64,000 bases of DNA from Meconema thalassinum (lineage: Eukaryota; Arthropoda; Insecta; Orthoptera; Tettigoniidae): contig OX336393.1 in assembly GCA_946902985.2 (NCBI GenBank), positions 47,445,131 through 47,509,130 on the forward strand, written 5' to 3'. Below the pieces are notes generated by a model, which had not been told where the DNA came from, did not search any database, and was given only the letters and a program-made list of their open reading frames with translations. Below are positions 44,049 to 56,515 of the stretch, in pieces. Positions within the stretch are counted from its first letter, which is position 1, and every line of letters starts with the position of its first letter. A program made the position numbers and the translations under genes.

Positions 44049-45733
44049 GTTTTTTTTTACCACTGAAATATTGTTTAATCAAGGAGTATTAGTAAGGTTT
44101 TATGTCTGTTAAAGATACATATTTCTACATTCCCTCTCAATATGTTTTATTTCCGTTTTTTACCATTGCATTACAGCATGTGATCAAGAGAGCTAACTGT
44201 TGTCCTCAATACGCCGTTCGAATATCTGCAATCAGTTCCAGTAACTGACAACAGATGGCAGTACCTCGCCCATATATTTCCTGTAACTGACAACAGATGG
44301 CAGCACCATTGCATCGCCATGTTTAAAACACAAGACATGGCGCGTTTTCACGTGATGGAGAATATAAAGGAGGGGAATATTTAAGAAGGGAAATGTTGAA
44401 GAACATTAACTGACAGTTGATTGTGTAGGCTATGTTGTTTATGTACCTCAATATTGCAATTCTTCCCAATGCTTCGGAGGTCAAGTTATTGGCGTCCTAG
44501 ACTAAAAGTTATAATTATGCATCGTTGATATACTCTTAAATTATTAAAGAAAAAAGAAGTTTTCCAGACACTCGCGCGTGTCCACAATTGCTTTCGCCAC
44601 GAGAGACACTTGACACACATAATTCGTTTGAAGGGCTCCGACATCGTGGTCACTCAGCCCCGTGTACTTTGGTGTGTATGTGTAAAATTTTCTCTGATAA
44701 CCTGCGTTATTGTGAAGGCTGCATTAATGTGTGTATTTGTAATTAAGGTGGGAAATGGCAAAGAGACGGCCAAGGCCTTAAGTAAGGAACCATCCCGGTA
44801 TTTGCCTTGAGTGGAAGTGGGAAACCACGAAAAACCACATCCAAGATTGTCGAGGTGGGAATCAAATCTTCCTCTTCTTAGTTATACCTCAAGAGACTGA
44901 ATGTGCCCCGTTTTTTGCCCTCAGATCCGAATTAAATTTCTTGGCAGAGCAGGAAATGTAACCCGGGTCTCCGAGGCGATAGCCAAGAATGGGTGGGCTT
45001 CCATGTGTTAATACGATTTTTGACATGCACGGGACATAGAATTCAAAAACTGCCTCCATTAGGGTGACTGCCGAAGTGAGTATTGAGTATAGGCCTATGG
45101 TCATTCCAGTAGTTGGCGAAGTGATTCTATGTTCCCCTGCAAAATGTACCGCCATAACCTATAACAGGTGATGGAAATTGCTTATTTAGAGCAGTTTTGT
45201 ACTGTTTATAACAAAATGAAGAACGTCATTCTGAGCTGCGTTTTCAAGCTATTGCAAAAAATTTCGTTGGCAGGAACAATTATCAGGAATTTATTTTAAG
45301 CGATCAGTCTCATCGCATTCTCCTCACCAACCAACTTGAGTATGAAAGTCTCTGGACGGTCATCTTGAACTTCATTGTATAAGACAATTGTTTAATGATT
45401 ATTTGTTTAGAGTACTGAGTCTAACTACGTAGTTGATTTCGGCAATGGAAGTATTATTTGCCATTTAATATTTAGCGGCTCCGTTATTGCAGGACACTAT
45501 AGTGTTATCGAATAATACGAAGCCACATTTAAAATCCAATATAAATAGGCCATTTCAGAAACAATTCCAGATATTATGCAGTACAGTGTAAGGTCTTTGA
45601 CGATCATATGTAAACATTGTTCTAAATTGTATTTCTCTTGCGTACAATCTACGCGTGGTTATTTTGGCCTTTACTGTTGTGATGGTAAAATTGATATGCT
45701 GGAATATACAGTATAATACATGTATTTGCCAAT

Positions 45734-46274
45734 TTGCAACAATGTAATGATATTAATTTAAAAGTCATTGAACGTATGTCCAGTAGTTCAAACACATACA
45801 TCAGCGTTAACAAATTGGATACTGAAGATGAAAGCCAGCTACTTCATTTCCCTATTATAGAATTCTTCAATTCCTTGGAATTAAGTGATTCGCTTCCACA
45901 TACTCCGAACTTTTGAGCCATAGTTATGCTCCTTAGAAATCTGAATGTTTTCCAAGGACTCATATATGTAAATATATAAATTGTAAGAAATATGTAAGAA
46001 ATTGCTTGGATTCGGATATAATAGGTGTAGTAATATTAGGCAGAGAGCTCAAATCCTACAACTTGATTTAACACCTTCCGATAAAACACTTGCAGGTACA
46101 GTACATTTTCTTTTAATAGGCAACAATGTCTTATTCGCTCGGCCTACTTTATCACAATCAATCAAGCTCAAGGAGAAACTCTGGAACGTATTGGGCTCTT
46201 TACCTCATCACGTTTTCAGTCATGACCAGCATTATGTTGCAATGTTGAGAGTGCTATCCTTTGACGCCCTTTAA
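45734..46274 (+). pseudogene. Helitron helicase C-terminus, decayed
   Basis: The first frame (45734-45916) holds TYISVNKLDTEDE and FPIIEFFNSLELSDSLPH, matching the Y.S.D......P.EFLNSL...LP.H region of Helitron (Pif1-like) helicases. After a stop comes AIVMLLRNLNVFQGL. The last frame ends with FSHDQHYVAMLRVLSFDAL, the helicase motif VI region (FSHGQLYVALSRV in the family). Upstream helicase motifs and the Rep nuclease are not present. Stops and frame changes make it non-functional. Confidence 0.82.
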
Positions 46275-46384
46275 GTTGCAATAGTGCTAAAAAGTAATCG
46301 TACAAAGAATGTAACTTATATAAGAAGCTTCTTCAGTAAATATATATTTCCATTGTCCGTCATGTTTTGACGGGTTTCATCTAG

Positions 46385-47195
46385 TAAGGATTTAATGTAC
46401 CAAGTGTCACTGCACTCGGATGGTTAATTTGCGAGAAACATCCAAGTGAATATTTATACTTCGCGTCGCCGCCTTGTTGGATTTGTGATCACCAGGTTAT
46501 TGAAAGTCCTATAGGTGAACTTATGTTCATAGCCCTTATGAACATAAAAAATCATTTAGATTGGTGTAAAAGATTCGTAGATATTGAGAACCGTCTAAAT
46601 ATATCGGATGGTTATATGTAGAGGCCATAGAGTCATGTACCATTAAAGGAAAATTATTGCGTAGGTTCATTATTCAACCTAACTCTTAGATCGCATGATA
46701 AATACACAAGTAATGAAAACTTAATTTTGAAATTCGCACAGGCGCCACCATGAGGTTATGCTAACAACTGAACTAAATTAGATGCCAGTGCATTACAATG
46801 TGTATACATATTTTCTTTTCCAAGTTTCATTGCATTTGGATCATTAAATCGCGAGAAAAGTATATTTAAAACTTTCAAATTCGCTTGGTCGCCATGTTCG
46901 TTTTGTAGTTAACATGGTTTTGAAAGTCTCATAGATGAACTTTCAGTAGTGCCCTTTATCACCGTACAAAATTTCAGGGTGATATCAGTAATAGTTTCGG
47001 AAATATAGAATGCCGGTGAAATATTTCGCACAGCCGTCATCTTGAGGTTATGTAAACAATTGAAGTTATATGTCGGTGCATTACAATGTGTATAAACAAA
47101 TACTGTACTAAGTTTCATTGCGTTTGGTTGGTTAAATCGCTTGAAACGTCTATTTAAAAGTCGCAACTTCGCTTGGCCGCCATGTTCGTTTTGTA
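46385..47195 (-). mobile_element. Middle part of copy A4
   Basis: Family A interior between the Helitron and the LINE insertions, with GCCGCCAT-type motifs. The 85-codon minus frame at 46909-47166 is repeat sequence. Confidence 0.7.
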
Positions 47196-48863
47196 ATAAT
47201 ATAATTTATTGAAATAAAGTAAGTAGGATCATGTTACACAATATAGCAACCGTTCAGTCTTTTGCATAGTGGGACAGAGGTAATGTTCTTTGTGTGCACT
47301 CAATCAGGTGATACCGTGGGCAGTGTACACACACACACACACACACACACAGTGTCTATGGATGGTTCATGAAAGCCCTTCCCGTTACAGATTCGATGAA
47401 GAAACCCAGGTATTACGCCTCTCGTGTGGATGTGGCGTAGCTCGAAGTTTGCTTCTTTCCATTCTTGGTTGATCATAGCCGGGGTTCGATAGAACTCCGG
47501 GTTTATTTCTTCTGTTTTCAGGAGTTGTTTCTCTAGGAATTTTGTGGGGGCTGGGGTTGATGCCAGGTTGTGGGTAGTCATTACATCTTCAATATTATAG
47601 ATCTAGTACCTGCTAGCTGGTACGCAAGTCGGGGTGGCGCAAATTTGGAAATGCAGAGAGCCCGCTTTACGTATCTGGCCTTGGCTCTATCGAGAGACTG
47701 TAGGTTTTTGTGGCTTAGGTGTAGCCATATCATCTCGATGGCATATGACACCACTGGGCCGACTTTTAGCTTAAATAGTGCCATTGCGGTTCTAAGGGAG
47801 AGGGTTTTCAAGTTTCGGATCTCCATTGTGGCCTTTATCGCGGTGACGGTTTTGTCCTCTATGTGTATGGTGAAAGTCAGTCCGGAGAATAGAGTCACTC
47901 CTAGGTATTTGAACGAGTTTACTATTTCCAACGTTTGATTTCCTCAAGTGAAGTTGTCCTTGTACGATAGTTTCCCTCCCTTGCGGAACTTCATAATCTT
48001 GCTTTTGTCCTGGTTTAAGTACATGTCGTTGTCTTGTGACCACTTCTCTAGTTTGATGAGTGCTTCTTGTAGTGATGCCCTATTGTTGCTTAGTAAGACC
48101 ATGTCATCTGCATAGAGGACCAACTTAACGTCTGGTGTTGTTACCATTTGGGCGACGTCGTGCGTGAACATATTGAACAATATCGGGCTCATGGGGTCGC
48201 CTTGCAATACGCCGTTCGTTTGGATGATATCTGTTGATTCCAGAAGACCATCGCTGAATCTTATTACATTCATTTCCATGATGTTGGGTATGAATCTGAG
48301 GAGCTGGTCTTCGGGGCCTAGGACTACTTTGAGCTTCTGGACGAGTATGTTTCGGTTTATTCCATCAAAGGCTTTTGTGTAGTCAATAAAGGTTGCAAGG
48401 GCATACCCTTTTGGGTTGCTTATCCAGTTCGTTATATACTCCAGTACGTTTTGCACTGCCTGTACTGCGGACCTCCCAGGTATGAAGCCGTATTCCTCTG
48501 ATGCATTGACCTCCATTAATCGATCAAAAATCCTGCTCCGGATTATGTTGGACAACATCTTGAATGCAGCACATTCTAATGCTATACCCCTGTATGAATC
48601 GGGAGAGTCCTGAGGACCTTTGCCGTTATATAACATCTTTATAGTAGACTTTCTCCAAGCGTTTGGGATAGTTTGGAGCTTGATGCACTTGTTGAACAGT
48701 GCTGTCCAGATACTGGTGGTGTAGGGAACGGATTCTTTGATTAATTCATTTGTAATGTTGTCTGGTCCTCCCTCTTTGCGAGGCTTACTTCTTTGTGCAG
48801 TGTGCCGCACTTCCTCTTCAGTTATATACCTGAGTGGCTCAAATCTGTGGTTATTGGTTGTTG
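47196..48863 (-). mobile_element. 5'-truncated LINE inserted in A4, 8-bp TSD
   Basis: A perfect 8-bp duplication GTTTTGTA lies at 47188-47195 and 48864-48871. The 3' end, at the low coordinate, has AATAAA followed by ttatattat rather than poly(A). The 5' end starts inside the RT domain. This precise insertion lets the family A sequence be rejoined. Confidence 0.88.
47300..48863 (-). pseudogene. LINE reverse transcriptase with one stop and one frameshift
   Basis: RT motifs in order are KPRKEGGPDNITNELIKE, TIKMLYNGKGPQDSPDSYRG, IALECAAFKMLS, FIPGRSAVQAVQN, FIDYTKAFD, GVLQGDPMSPILFN and the catalytic LVLYADDMVLLS (near 48110). An in-frame TGA at 47944-47946 interrupts it just before VNSFKYLGVTLFSG, and a frameshift near 47581 breaks the C-terminal part. 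The first 60 residues of the longest open frame (49041-48864) come from element A4 and are not part of the protein. The clade is uncertain within the Jockey/CR1/I group. Confidence 0.86.
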
Positions 48864-49235
48864 GTTTTGTAGTTACCAGGTTTTCTAAAGTCACATAGGT
48901 GAATTTCCAGTAGTTCCATTTATCACGGTACAAAATTTCAGGGTGATATCGGTAATCGTTTCGGAGATATTGAATGCTGGTGAAATAATTAACACAGCCG
49001 TCATGTTGGATTGGTGATACGTAAAACAATTTGAAGAGCACGGTCGGGATTGGCCGGTATGATTATCTGACCTTACCGAGTTTCATTGAAATCGCTCCAG
49101 CCGTTTAGAAGTTATTAAGGGGACACACACACATCACACAGACACACACACTTCTTACATACGCACAAACACACACGGACAATAGGTGATATCATAAGCA
49201 TACCTGGGTATTTTTTTCATAAAATGAAAATAGAC

Positions 49236-49955
49236 CAAAAATAGGCTTATGAGATCACCTTTTGTCCGTGTGTGTGTGTACGTATGTGTGTGTGTTCCCC
49301 CTCCCCTATTAAAATCTAAACGGCTGCAGCGATTGCTATGAAATTCGATAGATCATAGCAGCATTATGGACGACCCCGACAGTTCCCTCCAAATTTTATT
49401 ACGTCTCACCAATCCAACATGGCGGCTGTACGAAATATTTCACCGGTATTCTCTCCGAAATTATTAACGATATCACCGTCAGATTTTGTACAGTGTTAAA
49501 GGGCAATACTAGACGTTTACCTATGTGACTTTAAAAAACCTGTTAACTACAAAACGAACATTGCGGCCAAGCGAAGTTGAAAGATTTAAATAGACATTTC
49601 TCCCGATTTAACCATCCGAACGCAGTGAAACTTGGTACAGCAAATGTTTATACACGTTGTAATACACTGGCATCTAATCTAGTTCAATTGTTTACATAAT
49701 TTTAAAACTACGTTTTTATTTCTTGTGTCCTAATCATGCGATCGAAGTCAACGTTTGAATAACTAACCGCCATCTAATGTTGCAAAACGCAATGGCTTAC
49801 ATATACAAAAATCCAACATGGCGACCATCTGAAATATATAGACGGTTCTCAACTTCTACGAATCTATTAAAGCATTCAATCTGAAATTTTGTATGTTGAT
49901 AGAGGCAATTAACATAAGTAGGATATATGAAAATAGGCTGTATAGTTCTACACGG
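49236..49955 (+). mobile_element. Helentron-like element, family A, copy A5 (shortened)
   Basis: The 5' part (aaaaataggcttatgagatc, (GT)n) and the 3' part (ATGAAAATAGGC, agttctacacgg) are present. The interior is reduced to about 500 bp with ATGGCGGC-type motifs at about 49421 and 49560 and ATGGCGAC at 49818. The last bases of the 3' hairpin are missing. Confidence 0.7.
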
Positions 49956-50055
49956 CATTTTGATAAGGTCTTCATGATCCATCTATCATATGTTACAGCG
50001 GCATTCATTATTTCTCCTCACTGAATTTATATTACGCAAATTAAACATGTTATTA

Positions 50056-51090
50056 CCCTATTTCCAATTTTGAAAAAATAGGCTTATGAGATCACCTTTT
50101 GTCCGTGTGTGCGTGTGTGATGGTGTGTGTGTGTGTGTCCCCTTATAACTTCTAAACGGCTGGAGCGATTTCAATTAAACTCGGTAATTTCATAGCACGA
50201 TTCCGGACGACCCCGTCCGTGCCCTTCAAATTTTGTTACGTCTCACCAATCCAACATGGCGGCTGTGCGAAATATTTCACCAGTATTCTATATCTCCGAA
50301 ACCGTGGTTGGTTGGTTGTTAGAAACAAAGATGAAATTCAGGGCATTCTTACACTTGGTAATGAAAGAATTGAAAGGTTTTCATCATATAAATATTTAGG
50401 ATGTCAAATCAATGATAATTGTGACTTAAGTCAAGAAATTGTGCAGGCCAGAAATTATTTCTTGAAAATTAGAAAAGTTTTGACCAGCCGTGATTTAAGT
50501 CTGTCATTCCGCACCCGACTGCTTCGATGCTACGTTTTTAGTGTCCTGCTCTATGGAGTTGAATCATGGACACTTACCGAGGTTTTAAGTAAGTAATTGA
50601 TAGCATTTGAAATGTGGATTTATCGCAGGATTTTAAGGGTATCATGGACAGCTAAAGTCACAAATGTGTAAGTGCTGCGGCGTATGAACAAGGACTCAGA
50701 AATTCTCAGTATCATCAAAAGGATAAAACTAGAATACTTTGGTCATTTCATGCGCAACAACAAATACCACTTCTTGCAATTAATTATCCAAGGGAATATT
50801 GATGGCATTAGGGGTCCAGGACGCAGACGAATATCCTGGCTAAAGAACGTAAGCCAGTGATTTGGACTTAATACAGTGACAATGTTTAGAACAGCTATGG
50901 ACAAACAGCAGATTATGCTACTTATCGCCAATATTCTTGGAGGACGAGGCACTTGAATGAGAAGAAGAAGAAACCGCTACAAATATCACCCTGAAATTTT
51001 GTATAGTGATAGAGAAGACTAAGGTAAGTTCACCTATATTACGTTTAAAAAATGGAGGAGTACATATCTAATGTTGGCGTTGTTGATAAA
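50056..51090 (+). mobile_element. Helentron-like element, family A, copy A6 (3' truncated), with LINE insert
   Basis: 5' hairpin sequence (CCCTATTTCCAATTTTG with AAAAATAGGC), ttatgagatcaccttttgtc, (GT)n and the first motif unit (ATGG near 50255). The LINE 50305-50969 follows, then family A resumes (aaatatcaccctgaaatttt) and fades out near 51080. No 3' end is present. Confidence 0.7.
50305..50969 (+). mobile_element. 5'-truncated LINE with 7-bp TSD and GAA tail
   Basis: The insert is flanked by GAAACCG at 50298-50304 and 50970-50976 and ends in GAAGAAGAAG. The coding remnant is an RT C-terminal part: ERIERFSSYKYLGCQINDN, FRTRLLRCYVFSVLLYGVES, WTLTEVLSK, a stop, then FEMWIYRRILRVSW and KLEYFGHFMRNN, with RGPGRRRISWLKN before another stop. 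This is a typical animal LINE tail. It is inactive. Confidence 0.88.
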
Positions 51091-51480
51091 TATATTATTG
51101 GCCACTTATATAAATAAGAATGACTCGTTACACAAGTTAGTGCAAACGTATGTAATCTAAACATTGTATATCGGGTGATTCATCTGCCCCTACCAATATC
51201 GTTTGCTGCAGCCCAACTAACTCGTGTTATCATGAAGGTCAATGTTTCTCTACTTGTATCCCATATGGTACTAATGCTCTGCAAGCATATCCCGCAAATG
51301 ATACTGTGCCCGTTAGAGGAGCTGTCAGGGTTGCCAACAACCGAAATGACATTCCAAACACCTCACCTGCAGGACCCATGTGCCTAGAGGATCAGATGAA
51401 TTTCTTATAGGCCATAGTGGCACGAGAACTATGATCCAACGGATCCGTGGTAACATGGTGGCTAAAGGACATAGTCGGCC
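51091..51480. other. Unassigned; short repeat shared with 55790-55830
   Basis: The block ggtactaatgctctgcaagc (51270) recurs in inverted form near 55807-55828. The rest has no gene or repeat that I recognise. Confidence 0.35.
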
Positions 51481-54400
51481 CAAGAAAATACACCTTAAAA
51501 TGCTAGACTGAAAATAGAAACATCCAGACTTATGTGAAACTTGTAAAAATATTTATTTTAAAATATGCAAGCACCTATCCTAGTTCGGAGGGTTTTAATC
51601 GGCTAATCCGCAAACTAATAAATAAAGAAAAATAAAGAACAGGGCCCTACCTGTAAACTACGGAAAACCCTCGCGAAAGATCTTATTTACAAAGATAAGC
51701 AACAACAGCAACGCTAGGAAAATGGTACGACAAGAAACCCTAAATCAAGTTACAAATATTAAGCTATTAACGGAATTTACATTTAACAGGGTGGCAAGAA
51801 CAAATCTAAGATACGATGATACCATTTCCTTATTTACATTTAATGTTAATCAATTTAGCTAAGTCCTGACAATTTATACAAAATTTACGGCGATGACGTC
51901 CGTAAGACAAAACAATTACAACAAAAGCTACATGACAAGCCATAAAAACATTAAATACACTCTTACGAACTAAGTGCTCATCAGCACAGCAAGGTAAACA
52001 TTGGGATTTATACAGTGCAATAATGAATGAAACACAAGACCATATTCTGTTATATTCCTGCCTGCACCTTGGATTACTCTTTGTAAACCAGTGTCATCTA
52101 AGTGTGTGTCATTTAGGTTGGCGGCTGCGTAGTTAAAACTACGACTTTAGTCGCATGGGGGTCAAGCTCCACCAGCTACGAACTGAGGTTGAGCAACACT
52201 CCGTCGATCAAAGTAGTGTCATCTGTCCTAGATTATTTCCATCAGGAAATGTAAACATCAGCAAGGCGTCAGTCAGCAGGTCCAAAATGCAAATGGACCA
52301 AGTTTAGTAGCAATAAACAATTAGTTATTAGTTTGTTTATAATAATTATGCAGTTGATTATTAATTTCGTCGGTTTAATTTAGCGTTGATTTATGGCGGT
52401 AGTGCAGGCACTCCTAAATACCTTGGGCTCAGCAGTAGCGCCTCGTGCAAGAACAAATCTCTGCTGTCTCATCGACATAAAAGTCGGAAACACCTTCATC
52501 GAGCTCCAAACGCTCGGACAAACAATAACACAGGTTATTAGTGGCTCGCGGCTCACTTAAATAACCTTGAGCAGGCCTGGGAAACACATCAGTTACCTCC
52601 CATAAATACCTAGTCTACAGAACGAAGTCTGGACACAGTGCATTACCAGCACTGAAATACGTGAATAGCCTCTAACGAGGGCGTCTGCAACTAGCCTCAC
52701 CATAACAATAAACCCCAACATAATATGTAATTACGCGCTAAAACAGTGTCATAAAGTATTCGCTGTAGTAGCGAATCAAGCGTGTGGCGTTTGCCAATAA
52801 TTTATCATAACAGAAAACATGTGATTATCACAAAATGGCTGCCTAGACCTTGACCTACAAATGAAATACAAAAGCTAACAGTAAATAATGCCTCAAGCAT
52901 TTGTCAAAGGTCTGATTAAATCTGTCTCACATATGAGTGTGCTCTCGTTGCATGCTGGGAAACTACATTACCTATCCGTGACATTGAGCTAGGCTCTTAA
53001 CTTACAGTCACCTCTCGGACGGTTATAACAACACAATAGACTGAATGCGGCAGTTCTCTCCAAAGAAAGTCCATTAGAAAACTGGCCTTGTTATCTATCC
53101 CAGTGTAACATTTCAAATATAGCAAATATCAAGTTTAAAGGTACGCCATAAAATTATGCACAAAGACGTAGCATGTCTTTCACATCAAAGAAAAGTAAAA
53201 GATAGTGTTGCAATCTGCAGATATGTCACTTCATAACTGCTCTGTATTTAATAACCAATAAACATGTGTCTAAACACCTGACACAAGTAAACACAATAAA
53301 AGGCGCAACATCTCTCATTCGCTGAGTTTGCTAATGATACGATGAGTACAGGGTTCGATGCTAAACTGCATTGAAATATTACTTCCCTGACTGTGTTCTA
53401 CACTTGAACAGGATGGCCTCAAAGCTCATCTTAACGAAAGGTAATTGTAAATTTACATAACTGATAGTTTCTGTTGACTATCAACCGATACGAACTCATC
53501 TAACGAAATCGGTGGCGTGACAAACATTTAAATAAAACGGGTGTTATAAAATAACACTTGACCATGAAGTCCAATCACCATGTCAAAGAAAACTATACAC
53601 AAAATCACCCATATCAGGGTTGAACAAAGTAGTACACAAGACTACAGTCACGTTTAGTAGCGAATTGACCTGACATCTGTGCGATGTCCACCAGAATGCA
53701 CCTGATTGAACAGAGTTCAATCACCTGGTGTCTCACAATCACTGAAAGTGAATGACAAACATTAAAAACCCTACCTAATGGCTCGTCAAGAAATTCGGTT
53801 GATTCTACAATCTACTCTAATCTAAGCTACCACAAAAGAACCTTACATGGAAAAGAATAGACAGACTTAGAAGATTAGGACGTCTACATCTCGCTCATCC
53901 CAACGAATTGAATGATACAAATCATCCTCTGGCTTCTGGACAAGGGATGTCCAAACTAGGCCTCCATCATAGGCCTTATCCATGATCAGGGTCTTGATTC
54001 GTCCTCGTCGTTGACACCGTGATGTCGTCAGACTCCTTCCCATCATGGTAGTGGTCATATTCCTCGGTTTGGCACGTTAATCTTCTACTCTCGTGCGATA
54101 TTCCTGGATCTTCTGTCATGCTGTAGTTCCAGAGAACGGCTCCCTCACATCTTGGGATCTCTATCTCATCATTCCCATCGATGATAAGCGGTGAAATGCG
54201 TCAACCACGTGGTCATTTTTATAAAGCATGTTTGTAGAAAATAACCACTTGAAAATAATTAGTTTCGTTGCACTGCTTTCACTGAAGCTAGTTTTAATTT
54301 TGGTAATAAGCTCACAGAAGCTACATGGCACAGATTGTTGTAAAAATTGCACATGCACTATCTGCGTTCACTTCACAGATTCTATGATTATTGGATCTCG

Positions 54401-55192
54401 TGGCATCCATGTTATCCACAGTTAAATTCACTCGCTCTTGCGGTCATAATAATATTCACAATTATTAATGTTGAAATAATGCACTTCAATAAGTATTAGA
54501 TCACTGTTACTGATATAGTTCGTTTTACACGAGGACATGGATTTTTCCACAAGCACATGGCTAAAAATGTGGTGTTCCACTTTACGAAAATCTTCACAAA
54601 TTTCGATGAATTTGAAATAATTATTGCACAAGCCTATACTGGCTTTAATTATCACTCGGTAATTATACTAATCAGTGCTAATAAATGCACGATGCAACTT
54701 GATAACTTCTTCACCTACTGGCGGACTGATCCCATCGTCTTTCCCAGACGGACTTAATAACGCGTCCTACAAGGACAGAAAACCATACTCGAGTGCAAGG
54801 AGCTCTGTCCTTCGTTGCCGGATCTATCAAATACTTAAGTCGTGCAGCGACTGATTCCTTCCGGTTCGCGTGTCTGCGATGATAATACCTTACAAAAAAA
54901 AAACATTCTCCAGAATGTTTCAATGATACAGAATGACGAAATGTGATGATCTGAGCCTTGTAGAAAGTTGAGACATATTAATAAGGACTCAGATAAAAAT
55001 ATAATGGATTTCTCCAAAGTCAAAAGTGCAACCATTAATATCTCCAAAGTATATCAGCATACAGCCATGCTGCTGGTCTGCGGGTGCGTTCTAGGATGAA
55101 GCATCCCATTATCAAAATGCGTTGCATTGAAAAATATCACATTAGCCTACACTCAGTGGGCTCATCACTGTGCTCTATTATTTTCCCCTCGT
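51481..55192. other. No gene recognised over 3.7 kb
   Basis: All frames are short; the longest are 60-75 codons near 53867-55047. I see no RT, transposase or known domain, and no terminal repeats. A minus-strand stretch at 53867-54058 looks slightly protein-like (acidic and aromatic residues) but has no family I can name. It may be host intergenic DNA or a very old element. Confidence 0.4.
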
Positions 55193-55204
55193 ATTAGTCT
55201 GCAG

Positions 55205-55778
55205 AAATCAACGCCAGGATCCAAGCAGGAAACCAAACTCTCTACAGCTTAACACAGGTTCTTCCGTCCAGACGTCTCTCCAGACAGTTCAAAATTCGTC
55301 TGTATAAAACTCTGATCCAACCCATTGTACTATATGGATGTGAGACATGGAGTATCCGAAAACAGGACTTTCATAAACTACTCGTATTTGAGAGAAAAGT
55401 ACGTCGGAAGATCTTCGGACAGGTGAGGGATGTAAATACGGGTGAATGGAGGATTAGACACAATCATGAAGTAGAAGACCTGATGCCAACATAGCTGGAA
55501 CCATCAAAACCATAAGACTGCAGTGGGCTGGACATGTAGCCCGGATGGCAGACCACCGATGGCCACAGAAGCAACTGGATTTCATCCCTACAGGAAAGAG
55601 ACCACTAGGGAGACCAAGGAAGCGGAGGAGTGATGGACTCCATGAAGATCTCCAATAGGCAGCGATACGTGTGGACAGTTGGCGGATGGCAGTTATGGAT
55701 AGGAGACGATGGAGAAGGAAACTTGTAGCAGCGCGCGGTCCACTGCGCATGATCGCGTAGAAAAATAAGAAGAAGGGA
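55205..55778 (+). pseudogene. LINE 3' end with 12-bp TSD
   Basis: Flanked by ATTAGTCTGCAG (55193-55204) and ATTAGTCTGTAG (55779-55790), one mismatch. It encodes the RT tail: FKIRLYKTLIQPIVLYGCET, WSIRKQDFHKLLVFERKVRR, then in shifted frames TIRLQWAGHVARM-like and GKRPLGRPRKRRSDGLHEDL. It ends in AAAAATAAGAAGAAGGG. It has frameshifts and is 5' truncated. Confidence 0.88.
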
Positions 55779-55969
55779 ATTAGTCTGTAGTCACATCGAG
55801 GGATATGCTTGCAGAGCATTAATACCATACGGTATATTTGTGCTTAAGTGTAATTAATAGACATCGTACATTAACTAAGCCTAAGGTCTGACAGAGGCAA
55901 TCTATCGGTAAAGATACCATAAGGACTCCAGTACACAATCGTGCAGAACACTTGATCGGCCTATGGCAT

Positions 55970-56285
55970 AAGTTCATGTCATCAGATGGGCACTGCAAGC
56001 CCATGAAGGGCCTAGGCCTACCAAGTGACCGCTGCCCTACCATTTGGCCTGCAGATATTGGGGTGATGCGTTGTCAGCGCATCGGGTCCCTTCGGCCGTT
56101 AATCTTGGTTTTCGTGACCGGGGTGCTGCCTCACTGTCAGACAGTTACTCAATTGCCCTCACGAGGCTGAGTACACCCCGTTCCAACCCCCACATCAATT
56201 GCTAAAATCCCTGACGGAGCCGGTAATCGAACCCGGGTCCTCCGAGTGAGAGTCAGGTGCACTACCTCAACACAACGGGGATATA
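55970..56285 (-). mobile_element. tRNA-derived SINE, family 5
   Basis: The minus-strand head has TTGAGGTAGTGCACC (A-box-like) and CCCGGGTTCGATTACCGG (B box), then a body shared with 29622-29790. The 3' end is in the region near 55970. TSDs were not found. Confidence 0.72.
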
Positions 56286-56515
56286 GCAATTAAATTATAT
56301 CTGAGGAGAACATCGTATTAACGTTTAGAGACAGACTGTTGATCAAAATCAAGAATTTTCGACAATATTTTCATTAACTCGTTTCTTTTCGTCCGCAGTA
56401 CTTTTTGAAATTGTAGATGTAGAATACATTTGTGTCCATGTCCGGATTATTATTTATTTATTGTAACAATCCAATGATACAAGCTATTTATTTCCGTTTT
56501 AAGCGCAGTGTAGTT

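Larger units (their letters stand above)
43539..46384 (+). mobile_element. Helitron, 2846 bp, inserted between A and T
   Basis: The 5' end is TCTATATATTTAAAACAGTA, the canonical insect Helitron TC start. The 3' end has the hairpin CCGTCATGTTTTGACGG (6-bp stem) followed seven bases later by CTAG. It sits between the A at 43538 and the T at 46385, with no target duplication. The empty site gtA|TAAGGATTT is visible in copy A2 at about 11926-11935. Near the 3' end is a decayed helicase. The interior also contains long-TIR-arm and SINE fragments (44620-44990) and a tRNA-like segment. No Rep domain was found. Confidence 0.9.
43202..49235 (-). mobile_element. Helentron-like element, family A, copy A4, split by two insertions
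   Basis: The family A parts are 43202-43538, 46385-47195 and 48872-49235. The 3' hairpin (TAGTTCCGTGAAGAAC) is at the low coordinate. The 5' end, with (CA)n at about 49125-49185 and cataaaatgaaaatag, is at the high one. The pieces join without loss when the Helitron and the LINE are removed. It meets copy A5 head to head at about 49235. Confidence 0.78.

Noticed and set aside
46002..46274. Small host gene
   Set aside because: The C-terminus matches helicase motif VI of Helitrons, and the frame lies inside a Helitron.
48864..49041. N-terminal 60 residues of the long RT frame
   Set aside because: They come from the Helentron-like element A4 upstream of the LINE insertion, so the fusion is accidental.
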